64,000 nt of DNA from NCBI GenBank assembly GCA_947396885.1, contig OX377202.1, forward strand, positions 65,940,643-66,004,642. Reading direction: 5' to 3'. Position numbers and translations under genes: made by a program. The notes beneath the pieces are model-generated. The model ran no database searches and was not told the DNA's origin. It worked only from the letters and a program-made list of their open reading frames with translations. This DNA is from Heligmosomoides polygyrus polygyrus. Lineage: Eukaryota; Nematoda; Chromadorea; Rhabditida; Heligmosomidae. How positions within the stretch are numbered: the stretch's first letter is position 1; the number at the start of each line of letters is the position of its first letter. Below, piece by piece: positions 50,701 to 61,080 of this stretch.

Positions 50701-52164
50701 CGGCACGGGTTTAGTTGTTTGAGCCATGGCGGTGGTCTGGTTACTCACATGTTCCTGGCCAGGGATACATGAGAGCCGCCCATACACGACAAAGCGGCGC
50801 GTACTGCGTGACCGTTTGTGCCGTTAGCCATCACAAAGTGATGTTCACCCCTTCATCGCGATTAGGTGGCACATGAAGGGGCGTAAGAAATAAAATGAAA
50901 GTAAATATGAAATAAGATAACGCGCTATCCCCAACGTCACGTGGGCAAGCCCACAAGCCAAACCCAAATTGGCATTGGAGTGCAATATCTTCTCGCCAGG
51001 ACTTGTTCATACTTCGCGACGGGAGCCACGGGCGATTTGTCGGCCAGGCAAATCGCTCCATTCGTTCACGTCGCGAAGTAGTAACATGGTCTTACGGCTG
51101 CGTTATAGCGAATTGTTTCTGTTTCATCTAACTCATTTCAATAGTTTTCTGGAGCGGTCCTAATCGAGAAGGTGAGGCCTGCAACACTAGTAAAGTATAA
51201 GAGGAGAAGTGATAGACTTATTAAGAAAACAGTCCGGTAAAAATTTCGTTAAATTTCTGAAATATTCCATCAAGTCGGTAAGCCAGCTTTTAACGAAAAA
51301 TGTCGTTAATCCGTTAAATATGATAAATCGATAGCCGTTAAATATGCACCCACCTCCGGTCTGATGCGTATTTGTGAAAGGGGAGAGCGAGTCATATAGG
51401 AAGAATCCCACACCTCAGTTAGTATAAAAATGTGTTTATTTTTTGCCCTAGTTAAGTCGTTAAAGTTTAAGTTTAAGTCGTTAAACCCAAGGCGTAGGGG
51501 TCCTTTTAGTTAAAATGTAATTGGCACCTCACGAATTCGATTTTCGAAAATGTTTTTGCATTTCATTCTGTTGGTTGAGATTTGAAGTATTCTGACGCCT
51601 ATACCATTTTCAGAGGTTTCCTGTGCAATTTTTAAACTGCATGCAGGCGTATTCAGCATGATGATGTATAAATGTTAATCACCAGTGGTACACAGTTACA
51701 AAGTGTATGAAGCAACACTGGGCACATACGGTCAGAGTATAAAAGCTACAGGTTCCTCACGCTTTGTTTTCATACATGGATCACTGACGACGGAAAAAAC
51801 TAACCTGCTCAGATTTTCAAAAGAGACAATGATGTGACGTCGGAGGTGGTTAAAATGAGAAACGAGGTCAGTGGATCCCGCAAATTAACCTTAGCGGTAC
51901 CGGTACACTCTTTTCCTCATGTTTGTCTATCACCTGAAAATATGAGGACTGCTGAAGGTTTTCTAAAAAACCAATAATGTCGCCGATGCTCGAGTGGTGA
52001 TCCATCTGCTCACGTTTCCAGTTCATTGTAATTACAAGACCCGTACTCCTTGGGTTTAATGACTTGGCAAAAAATAAGCACATTTTTATACTAATTAAGG
52101 GGTGGGGATTCTCCCTATATGACTCGCTCTTCCCGTTCAGACATACGCTTTAGACCCTTCCCTT

Positions 52165-52283
52165 GTAAGAGGAGGCAAGCAGAGTGAATGGCATCAATGG
52201 TGCCACAACGAGCAACGAAGCTGCCCTAATTGCTGGAAAGCTGGGCGATGTCACGAATTCGTAAATCGACAATTCGCTCAAAG
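52165..52283 (-). pseudogene. F1 RTE fragment, middle piece
   Basis: Minus strand codes FERIVDLRIRDIAQLSSN and RCGTIDAIHSACLLL. It starts exactly where the fragment at 60541-61080 stops in the F1 consensus (around HSIFERIVD), which suggests both belong to one copy split by 8.26 kb. Confidence 0.65.
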
Positions 52284-52395
52284 GTGTTCATACTGCCATG
52301 CCCGACTTATTATAAACCTCGACATGATGATGAATTTGTAGTTGTTCTTCCCTGAACTCTAGGCGAGATTGTTATCAGCGTTTATTAGGCTAACA

Positions 52396-54176
52396 TTTAT
52401 GATCTTGACAATATATCATCCCCAAATCAATGCGTTCCTCATTATGGGAGATTTTGTTTGGTTTCATGCAGACGAATTGTACAAAGAACTTTCAAGGTGG
52501 CCTACGTCTTACTCTCAAACGCCCGATGAAATACCTTTTTTTATTTATTAAACAAGTACAGGTATAGTCAAGCCATTCGAATTCATTTACAATTTAAGCT
52601 TTATGACAGCTGTAGTTCCACATAGATGGAAGAGCGCTATAGTTACACCAATATCGAAAAAGCCCCATTTAGGACACCACAGAATTATCGACCTGTTAGT
52701 GTCACATCTATGTTCGCCCGTCTTCGAAAAAATTCTTAAAAAGAGAATTGTTGCACACTTGGATCACCACAATAATCTCGGTAAACCAACATGGTTTTTA
52801 GAGAAAAAAAAAATCCATTGAGACAGCTATGCTACAGGCCTTGATTGACCAATGACATAGATGACATAGGATGGCTTGATGTGATTTATTTTGATTTTGC
52901 AAAAGCCTTTGATAGGGTATGCCATAAGAGACTAAAAGCTAAACTGATCATATTGGGCATACATCTTCAAATAATTTCTTGAATAGTTGAGTTTTTAGAT
53001 CACAGAACTTGTACTGTACGCGTGAACTCCAAATATTCAACACCTCAACCGGCTCTTAGTGGTGTTCCACAAGGTTGCGTTCTATCCCCATTCTATTCAA
53101 TAACTGTACCCATGAATTACCGTCACTAACAACAAACTGAGGAGTGAAATGCATAGCTTTTGCGAAGGATTTGAAAATTTACCATAGCTCACCAATCCAT
53201 AATCAGAACCTTCTGCAGCGAGCTATAGATGCTGTTGATCGCTGGTCCCACGAGTGGCGGCTTCCTTTGTCAAAAGAAAAACTAGGATGCTCCATTTAGG
53301 AAGAACAAGTCCCGACCACACATACAAGTTAAGTAAAAATAAGACTACAAGCACTAATCAAGCAACAGATCTTGAGTTTCGCCTCGATGCAAATCTGGCT
53401 TTCGACGCGCATTGTGAACAAGTTGCAAATATAGCGATGGCTGTAGTACATAATCTCTTTAGAAATCTTCCACAAAAAACCCTCTGCCCATGTCAAAGCT
53501 TATAAGACCTACGTTAAGCCGATACTTGAGTATGGAACAACAATTTTTTACCCAGTTAAGAAGAAAAATGTACTTACCATAGACTTGAAAAAGTTCGAAA
53601 CAGCTTCACTAGAAAACTACCTATTAGGATATGTGGCTTTGATTACCACGTTATTTTCAGCAGTGAAGTAAGAAACAAACAACTTGGGCAACAGACTCTT
53701 TCGTGCAGACGAAGAACGACCTCGTAATGGTTCACAAAATTCCCCGAGGTTTATGTGGACTTGATAAACGTGATTTCTTCATGGTGAGACCATCTAGAAC
53801 CCGAGGTGGAGGACAGAAACTTTCACAAAGTACTGCGAAATTCTCAACTGGACATAATTTTTTTGTAAAGAGCAGGTTCGAATTACATGAAACTTGCTAA
53901 AAAATCAGATATTCCGTACAAGCTGAAGCCATTTATCGCGAATATAAGTCGATTCATAAATAATTCTAGAAATGACGAGATCTTGTGGCAGAGCCCCTCT
54001 TGGTTTGTTCTCTTCTCTATTCTTCATTCTCTGGGTGTTTGTTATCGCATGTAGTTTCTAATCATTGTATTACACTTTCGTCTGAATCGTTAGCCAATGT
54101 CATGTGGATGTTATTCTATACTGTTTCTAATTATATTGCTCTTTAAATGGATTTTGCCAGGTAATAAATAAAAAAA
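52396..54176 (+). pseudogene. CR1-like LINE, 3' portion of ORF2
   Basis: Reading across frames: ILTIYHPQ and GDFVWFHAD (endonuclease), PDEIPFFIY, RWKSAIVTPISKK, NYRPVSVTSMFARL, DVIYFDFAKAFDRV (catalytic Asp), PALSGVPQGCVLSP, AVDRWSHEWRLPLSKEK, AYKTYVKPILEYGTTIF and RPSRTRGGGQKL. This order is that of CR1/jockey-type RTs. The FADD-type box is lost in a deletion near 53100-53160. It ends in an AATAAATAAAAAAA-type tail at 54160-54176. It inserted into a Penelope-like terminal sequence that is continuous in the other arm near 60480. Confidence 0.75.
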
Positions 54177-54524
54177 CACGTTTTTGCGAGATTGCCTTCT
54201 TAGAGCCTGAATGGAAACAAAGTGGTCTCCCCAACCTACTGGATTTTGAGACTATTTAGACATTCACAAGGTGAGAAGGAGACAGCAATCGACCTCACCT
54301 AACCAAGAATCGCCGGGCGATCAGGGCAGTAGAGCTCGTGAGAGCACTAAAAGCAACCGCACTCTGGCTAGGATGCTAACCGGAGGTACGGCTCTCGGGT
54401 CAACTTTCGGGTTATATTTAGACAGTCCTCCTTCCGGTTGATTTTTGGGTCAGTAGCCTGTATCCAAATTGCCTCAAGGTCCTTCGACGCCAACTATTGG
54501 GTGTAGTTGTACTCTCGCAAAATT

Positions 54525-54680
54525 TTCAAATATTCGAATGGTTTAGAATACCCGCAATTTTCGAGCATTCGAATTTCGAATACATTTGAAAAACGCGATT
54601 TTTTGAACATTCGAATTCGTATCTTGATTCGAATATTCTATTCGAATATTCGAATATTTTCGAATGGAACATTGGGTTAA
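54525..54680. repeat. TTCGAA/ATTCG-rich satellite, locus 2
   Basis: Repeats of CATTCGAATTCG-like sequence with AAAACGCGATTTTTTGAAC. Adjacent to the left inverted end of the 8.26-kb unit. Confidence 0.7.
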
Positions 54681-54689
54681 AGAAAGGAA

Positions 54690-55714
54690 AAAACATGGCT
54701 GGTGCTTTGGTGGCAATGACCAATAGACGGTTTACTCTGACGTAGTAGGAAATTTACATTCGTTTGCAAAGCGTTTAACGAAGTTTTAATGTGATCTTTC
54801 CACCGAATTCTTCTATGCCTGAAAGGAAGAAATATGTTGCGGTCATCAAACCAAACAACACGTCCTTAAAAAGTTTAGTTCTGTTTCATGGTCGACTGAT
54901 AAATAGATTCCAAAGGCCATACCTTACCTTAGCCCAATAAAGGTCCAGGTGAAATCACACGGGATATAGCAGGTGTATGGTGAAGCGCTTACATTTGGTT
55001 AGAATTACTGGAGGTTACATACGGGCATCCACCTTTTCGGCTCACCATGGGACCCCTTACCATAGAACCCGTGGAAACTCTCAATGAAACTATCTGCTTC
55101 ATCGGAGACCAAGGTCATCATGATGGAGATCTTCGAAACCGGAAGTTGCTATCTGATTCATCTTTTTAATCACATTATCTAAGAAACATGAAGTGTTCAT
55201 AAGAAGGATCTTAGAGTTATGCGTATCCCTGAGAGGTTCTTGAGTGTTGTTTATGCATTATTTTTGATGGCATCGGAGAGTGCGGAAACTTTATAGGTCC
55301 AAATGATCTCCGTAATTTAGAAAAGTGGTCGTCGAATAGATGTGTATAATATAATAGCTGCCTTCTACAGTGCTTGCCTAACGATTGTTCAAGCCGAAAA
55401 CTTGGCCGTAGTTAACCCCACTCCCAACAAAGTCAGACCCATAGTCAGCTCGGGCGTGCGTAGCATGGCCTATTTTTTAAAGTTTCCTTAATGAACGCCT
55501 CCGCGCCATATATTTCAGCACCACCCTTTTCATGGAACCGCCTACTTTAGTGCTCTTTGCGCCGCGTTTCAAAGTTTCAATTCAATTTACAATAGGAGCC
55601 ATTTTCTTGCTCTAGAGTCTGTATCATGCAACAGATTGGGTTTGTATAGCTGATAGATCCCTGGAGTACATATGCTGCGCAAAAAAGGAAAGCTTGTCAT
55701 AATTACCATACTAT
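54690..55714. other. Nothing recognised
   Basis: No ORF above about 60 residues with a domain. No repeat match noticed within the window. Confidence 0.35.
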
Positions 55715-56000
55715 ACAATAAAGCGCTAAGAGCTATTGATCGGCGCCGCGCAGAAATTAGTCATAGGATAGGTGAGAAATCGGAGAAAGTTAATCATAAA
55801 ATAGCGAAAAATACCCAAAGGTTTTCTACGTGCTTGGGGATTCATAAGACGTAGACGTGCCGAAGGCGTCGCCCAAAGTGTCTGGGGATCCAGAAAACGT
55901 GCCATCCTCGTCACCCAACGTGCATGTGGATTCAGAAGACGTACCGAAGTCGTCGTTCAACGTGACTGGGGACTCAGATATCGCCGACAGTCACTTAACC
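55715..56000 (+). repeat. Dispersed repeat D, copy
   Basis: Shares GCGCTAAGAGCTATTGATCG, GCAGAAATTAGTC, AAAAATACCCAAAGG and GGATTCA.AAGACGT..ACGTGCCGAAG blocks with 1655-2470, but lacks the 143-bp tandem expansion. Confidence 0.6.
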
Positions 56001-56220
56001 ACCCGAAGATGATGCCGATGTTGAGAAGAGTAATGGCGGTGTGGCGGTGGGGGGGGGGGGGAAGTTCTGGATGGCTTCATACCGCAAAACTACTCACGTG
56101 ATCTTAAGGAAGGTAGAGCAAGGTTGGAACATAACAAGGTTCTTAAATATTGCCTTTTGTACTGCTAGGGAGGGAAGAAAGAGAATGAGCAAAGCAACTG
56201 GCTTGATGTGATTGTCCTTA

Positions 56221-56566
56221 AGCGGCTTTCACACTGCCGTTGCTGCTGTTGCGCAACTGATGCCGTAATGATGAAGCATACCGCAAAGACGCAGAGGAGC
56301 AACAGCAGCTACGAGGGGGGCTTTCACACCTCTGTTGCCGCAACCCTGCATCAGCAACACCGGCATCGGTTGCACAACGGTTGCGTGGCCTCAGCAACGT
56401 GGAATGATCGCCATCATTCCTTGTTGCTGATACTCGTCAACGGACGATATCACAAGTCTTGTCTCATTATCTTATCTCACCGCGTTGCGGCTGCAAAAAC
56501 ATCAAACTCCGCCCCTTTTTTATTGCTCGTTGCTGCAACAGCAGCAACGGCAGTGTGAAAGCCGCT
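56221..56566. mobile_element. PIF/Harbinger-like MITE, 346 bp
   Basis: Perfect terminal inverted repeats of about 32 bp beginning AGCGGCTTTCACACTGCCG, flanked by TTA on each side (56218-56220, 56567-56569), the target preference of PIF/Harbinger. A partial extra end (GGGGGGCTTTCACACC) lies inside at 56316. CAG/TTG-rich interior with no transposase. Confidence 0.78.
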
Positions 56567-56569
56567 TTA

Positions 56570-57880
56570 GCATTACCTTAGTGATACTGCAAGATCGCGC
56601 GAAGCGCACAAGTGAGAGGCACACCGATAGGCGTGACGGATATATATTATAGGCACCAATATTTTTGCCATTACTTTACATCAAGGAGTGGTGTCGCTAT
56701 TTTGCTGTCCTGCCGATATTTGAACAACAACGTATCCTATTTGCGACAAAAGGTGAAATGGGCAAGTACTTTCGGGTTATAGACAGCCAATCCAGGAACA
56801 AGAAGAGCATAACCGAAAGCACTGAGTGATCTGACTTCTTCTTATCGATGCCTAAGACCACCTGAACGAAGCAAGTGTGTTACTAAGTGATAATCAACAC
56901 CCAACAAACAGAAGCAGCGTTGGAAAACCTCCCGATTAAATGTTTTCATGCTTCTGCGCCTTACAGGATTGCAAGGAAGAACAATTTTGAGCAGGCTAAC
57001 CTCTCCCCCTCCTTGTATTGGTAGTCCTGATAAGTCCCCTAAGAGTGTGTAGATCAGCGATTGAACTACTTGTTAGTAGATTCAGGTTTCTAGTGAGGCG
57101 TCTGAACAATAGCCGAAAAGCTCCAATCTATTAGCTGCTTGACGGATTAGATGGCAATGTCCGAATCGTTGAGTAATTTTGGCGTGCAAAAGCGATGATG
57201 GTCGGAATGTTAGAAAACTCAGTAAGGACTGATCTACGTTACGACCTCGTTTGACACAGAAGCACATAAAAGAAACTACATCCTTTCCACAAACATTCGC
57301 TCCATCCAAATTGGAAAAAGGCAGACCTAAGAAACATTTTGCATGGGCGTGCACACGGAAGGAAAAGGCAATGCATTACGGAAATGGTCCTGAGATAGTT
57401 GCTCTTAATGATCACGCTGTCCATAAGTGTTCACCTGAATGCAAAGGAGAGAGGTTCGAAAAGGAAGGCCTACCCTTGTTTCCAAATACCCCTTCATAGC
57501 ATCCTTTTTTTCTTATGAAGTTAGCACCTCTGATCGGACGTGTCTGAGCAGTTGTAAAATCCGGTTGCTGTAATTGATCTATCACCTAGAAATCTTATAC
57601 CCACTAGCCCGCCTATATTATCGTCCCTATTGCACCCCAACTGTATGGTTTACTGCTCAGCTAGTAGTGAATGCAACTGCATCGCATAGTGATCCTGATC
57701 TGCCAACCCTCGGGCGGCGAACATACCATGGAAACAAGGCGGCCTCTTCACTTAGGATTAAAAAGCAACTTGATGTGAAAAGAAAGCTTAGAAAGGCTAC
57801 GATAGGATCACAGGACCTCGCTTTGAAGGTGGGAAAATTGGAGCGCGAAGGTCAATACTTGGTGCACAAAACCCTTAGGC
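56570..57880. other. Nothing recognised
   Basis: Plus ORFs at 57251-57499 (82 residues; basic and Cys-containing) and 57574-57936 (120 residues; basic, KKQLDVKRKLRKATIG) are open but show no known domain, and I would not call them genes. A TATATATTATA stretch is near 56641. Confidence 0.3.
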
Positions 57881-58797
57881 CTATGCTATACTTCGGCGAC
57901 GCTGTTGTCGGCAGCAGTGTTGAGCACACTGAGTAGCACTCGCTCAACACTCTCACTGTCGCGACCGCGATCGCTCCTCGGTCCGTGTCCGGCCCGGGCG
58001 CGCTGTTTCCCGCGGTAGCTTGCCGATGAGGCACCCTTAATCGGTCTGGGCGCATGAGAAAATTGGTGACGTAGCACCATCGATTGGCGCGCGCCGCCTC
58101 CTCTCGACGGGCGCGCGGCCGCATTCGACGTCCCGTGCTCCCGTGACGAGGTCTCCCGACCTCGCCCTTCTTCCGGCTGGCTACCGCGGGGCCTCGTCCC
58201 TGCCATCGTCACGACTGACAATACGGATGGGAGCGCCAGGAGAGGGCCGCGGGGTCTAGTGAGCATCATGCTCACACATGCGGCCTCAGGAGGCACAACC
58301 ACGACGGCCACGGAGGACGCCTAGCTATTCTTCTACCCTTGCCACTGGATTGTCGGATGCCTACTGGATGCGAAGTGTAAATGAATCTCATGCCGTATAC
58401 TGTGTACGTGTGGGGGAGCCGGGTGAGTCCCTTCGTATCAAGGACAGTGGTCATATGTATATGCATTGTGTGTGCATATATCATCGTCGCCTTGTGGGTT
58501 CCCCTGGGTTCGGGTTGTCCCCTGAGTCGGAGTGGGAGCTGAGGAGCCGGGTGGCTCTAGGCCAAGGGAAGAGGCCGGCCCGGGAGCTGGAGTTCTATCA
58601 ATACGTTTGGGCAATACGTGCGACTGTGGCAATACGTGGGGAGTCTCGTGGGGTTAGCTAAGATCTGGGAACCCTCCGATGTCCGTGGAGCGACACGGAG
58701 CCGCAAAGGCAACTTGAGGGACGCCTCAGCCTGCGGGGCCACCGATCGCAACAGTCACCGACGTCGCCGACAACAGCGTCGCCGAAGTATAACATAG
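57881..58797. mobile_element. GC-rich TIR element, 917 bp, possibly MULE-like
   Basis: Terminal inverted repeats of 32 bp with one mismatch (57881-57912 and 58766-58797; outer part CTATACTTCGGCGACGC in shifted register, inner part CTGTTGTCGGC). CCCTTA lies at 57872-57877 and at 58798-58803, which fits a decayed 9-bp duplication (6 of 9 match). The interior is much more GC-rich than the surroundings (GCGCGCCGCC, CGGGCGCGCGGCC). A 127-residue open frame (58278-58661) has no recognisable domain. Confidence 0.65.
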
Positions 58798-59164
58798 CCC
58801 TTAATATTTTCGGATCTATACTAGAGGTCCCCTATGGAGAACAAGAGATCAAGCAAAGTCCAATGGTGCAAAGATGAGGACGAAAAGCAAGATTAGTCTT
58901 AGGCAGTGTCAAAAAGAAAACTGGTTCCTGAGGTCCAATAGGAAAAGTTCGAATGCAAATGAAAGTGTAAGCTCTTCTGTGAATAAAGCTGAAGGTTCAG
59001 CTTCTGATTCAGCCGTGTTTCTTATTTCCTGCGTGATGTTGTGGAAGAACGAATAGGAGAATCATCATATATGGAGTGAAAGGGAGACAACGTGCTTACA
59101 ATTTCTGGACTTTCAGTGCAAATACCCATGCATCGGCTTCACAAAACAATACAGATCCTAACTT
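58798..59164. other. Nothing recognised
   Basis: AT-rich, short ORFs only. Confidence 0.35.
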
Positions 59165-59480
59165 GCCTATTCGAATGGCATCCATTGAACATTCGAGTAA
59201 TTGTGTGTTTTTGGCAATCTTCGAATACTCGAATGGTTTCGAATACCCGCAGTTTTCGATCATTCGAATTTGGAATATATTCGAAAAACGCGATTTTTTG
59301 AACATTCGAATTCGAATACATTCGAAAATCCCGATTTTTTGAACATTCGAATTCGAATGCATTCGGAAAACGCAATTTTTTGAACATTCGAATTAGAATA
59401 CATTCGAAAAACGCGATTTTTTGAATGGTCGAATTCGAATATTCAAATTCGAATGAAAATCATTCGAATACCTATTCGAA
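59165..59480. repeat. TTCGAA/ATTCG-rich satellite, locus 3
   Basis: At least four clear units of about 48-52 bp: GAACATTCGAATTCGAATAC followed by ATTCGAAAAACGCGATTTTTT. ORFs across it on both strands (NIFEKRDFLNIRIR-like) are products of the repeat. Confidence 0.85.
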
Positions 59481-59515
59481 TAGGTCATTCGAGAGCAACT
59501 ATACTATTGAAGCTC

Positions 59516-60140
59516 ACGCTGTAAGATTTTGAATGTGACACCAAACTCCTCTCCTCTATGGGCGTTGACCCTGCGGTCACCTGGTTCAGCGGTAACCATT
59601 CAGTGGTAGTGGTAGTGATTGCACTCCAAGTGTTCTTTGGCACCCACATGAAGTGGACAAGAAGTTTCTCCGATATAATTCTCACGACAGCTGTAACGGA
59701 TGATCCTGTAAACTTCCCAGAAAAGGCCCTCCCTGCCAGCCGGACTACACAGTTAAGAGTAGAACAAAAGGGGTCGTACATCCGGTTTCTTACCAGCCGT
59801 GTTTCAGACTACTGGGCGGTACTTCCGTAAGAATTACCGAATCACCAGTGAATGGGTAGTAAGCACAGGAACTTTACAAAGCAGTAAATACGGCCGGAAA
59901 AATAAAGAAGCTCTACCTGGCAAGATCCCTTTCCTAATACGATTTACCTCTGATGAGGTCAGCACTTCCATCACAAAGTGCCTGAGCCTAATTCTTAAGC
60001 AATTACCGCTCAGTCATCATCCCATGTGCCGGCCAAAGAAGGTCAAGCAAAGGTCGTTTGCACTGTACAGGGAGGTCACAGGGTCAACGCCCATAGCGGA
60101 GAGGACTTTGGAGTCACATTCAAAATCTTACCGCGTGAGC
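59516..60140. repeat. Inverted repeat, arms about 170 bp
   Basis: 59516-59690 (CTGTAAGATTTTGAATGTGAC, TATGGGCGTTGACCCTG) is an inverted, diverged copy of about 59955-60140. Lies inside the right arm of the 8.26-kb unit. Confidence 0.6.
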
Positions 60141-60149
60141 CCCAATGGT

Positions 60150-60525
60150 GGGGGCCCAAACCCCTTGGTGCATTTTGGATACAGGCTACCGACCCAAAAA
60201 TCAACCGGAAGGAGGAGTGCCTAAATATGACCCGAGAGATGACCCGAGAAACGTACTTCCGGCTAACATTCTAGTCATTCTCTTTTAGTACCCTCACGAG
60301 TCCTACTGCCCTGATCACCTGGCGATTCCTGCTTAGGTGAGGTCGATTGCTGTCTCCTTCTCATCTTGTGAATGTCTAAATAGTCTCAAAATCCAGTAGG
60401 TTGGGGAGAGCTGTGGTCGAGTGGTCACACTAGGTTTATTCCCTTTCAGGCTCTTAAGAAGGCGATCTTGCAGAAACGTTAGCGGAATAAACGCTGATAA
60501 CAACCTCGCCTAGAGTCCAAGGAAG
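60150..60525 (-). repeat. Penelope-terminus-like segment, inverted copy of 52335-54520 ends
   Basis: Continuous here, whereas the left counterpart is split by the CR1 insertion. Contains TCTTAAGAAGGCGATCTTGC followed by AGAAACGTTAGCGGAATAAA on the plus strand, parallel to the terminal segment of the Penelope-like element at 14345-14390. Confidence 0.6.
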
Positions 60526-60540
60526 AACAACAGCGATCTT

Positions 60541-61080
60541 CATGCTGTACGAAAGCGGCGAATCGGATGGGAATTGGAGCAGCCTGCAGGACTGCACTTT
60601 TTCTTCCAAATCGGAGTTGCCGTACTTTGGCGCCAGCACTCAGGCCCTTTCTTGAAATAGTGATCTAAACAAGGGGGGTGGTCATTCCAGAGCCGCTCTT
60701 GGAGGTGGAGGGGTCGTAAATTTTCGGGAAAAATCGAGCCCCACGCTTGACCCTGTCTTGACCTCATCTTCTTCATAGCCGCTTCTGTCTCTTCTGTCTC
60801 TTCCACGGCGATATTCTAAACAGTACCTTGGTTTCCCTTCAGCGGCTGGATGAATGGAGAAATCCTACCGTCGACATTTCCATGAAGTAGTTGCGCCATC
60901 GCTTCAGTGAATTCTTGCGGTCCGTAAGAAGATGACCGTTTTCATTACTGAGAAACTTTTCTATGCCCGCGGTCTGTCGATGCCAATTCTCAGCAACTCG
61001 GTAAAAATAGCGCTCTTTCATCACGTGACTCGAGTTTCTCGATGACACCGTCATAACGAGTAACTTTGCCACGGATTTTT
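60541..61080 (-). pseudogene. F1 RTE fragment, linker and first RT motifs
   Basis: Minus strand codes KFLSNENGHLLTDRKNSLKRW, EETEAAMKKMRSRQGQAWG and CWRQSTATPIWKKKCSPAG, then stops at 60541 within the HSIFERI block. Continues at 52283 in the F1 consensus. Confidence 0.7.

Larger units (their letters stand above)
47771..50816 (-). mobile_element. F2 RTE-type LINE, near full length
   Basis: About 3.05 kb on the minus strand: a 5' leader, an ATG near 50727 (MAQTTKPVPQS), the endonuclease, linker, RT and a 3' end at 47771 with a short ACTTT-like tail. It shares its 5' start with 34207 and its 3' end with 3371-4991. Broken by stops and shifts (near 50625, 49540, 49430, 48645), so not active as read. 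It sits inside the hAT-like element. Confidence 0.85.
46790..51358. mobile_element. hAT-like element containing an F2 RTE
   Basis: Ends CAGGGGTACACAC (left) and, inverted, CGGAGGTGGGTGC (right). Flanks are GTCTGAAG (46782-46789) and GTCTGATG (51359-51366), an 8-bp duplication with one mismatch. The opposite TIR-X terminus (52141-52164) shows the unfilled version with a single copy. Subterminal sequence is rich in GTTAAATTTCGTTAAA. Without the RTE it is about 1.5 kb and has no recognisable transposase. A related end lies at 62064. Confidence 0.7.
46773..52164. mobile_element. TIR element (TIR-X), split by a hAT-like insertion
   Basis: Ignoring the insertion at 46790-51358, the left end AAGGGAAGAGTCTGAAGCG continues as 51367-51445 (GTATTTGTGAAAGGGG, GAGCGAGTCATATAGG). 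This is an inverted copy of 52064-52164, so the terminal repeats are about 90-100 bp and the element is about 820 bp. No coding capacity is seen. It is embedded in F1 sequence, with about 55 bp of diverged F1 sequence present on both sides. Confidence 0.65.
52284..60540. mobile_element. 8.26-kb unit with inverted ends, splitting an F1 copy
   Basis: The left end (52335-52395 continued at 54177-54520 after removing a CR1 insertion) is an inverted copy of about 60150-60525. Both ends contain TTTATT..GCTAACGTTTCTGC followed by GAAGAAGGCGATC-like sequence, recognisably related to the Penelope-like terminus at 14340. Both arms next carry TTCGAA satellite. This may be a second, decayed Penelope-like family or a composite; no RT of that type was found inside. 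Confidence 0.5.

Noticed and set aside
59076..59387. Protein-coding ORFs on both strands at 59.1-59.4 kb
   Set aside because: They read through the TTCGAA satellite and consist of periodic residues generated by the repeat.
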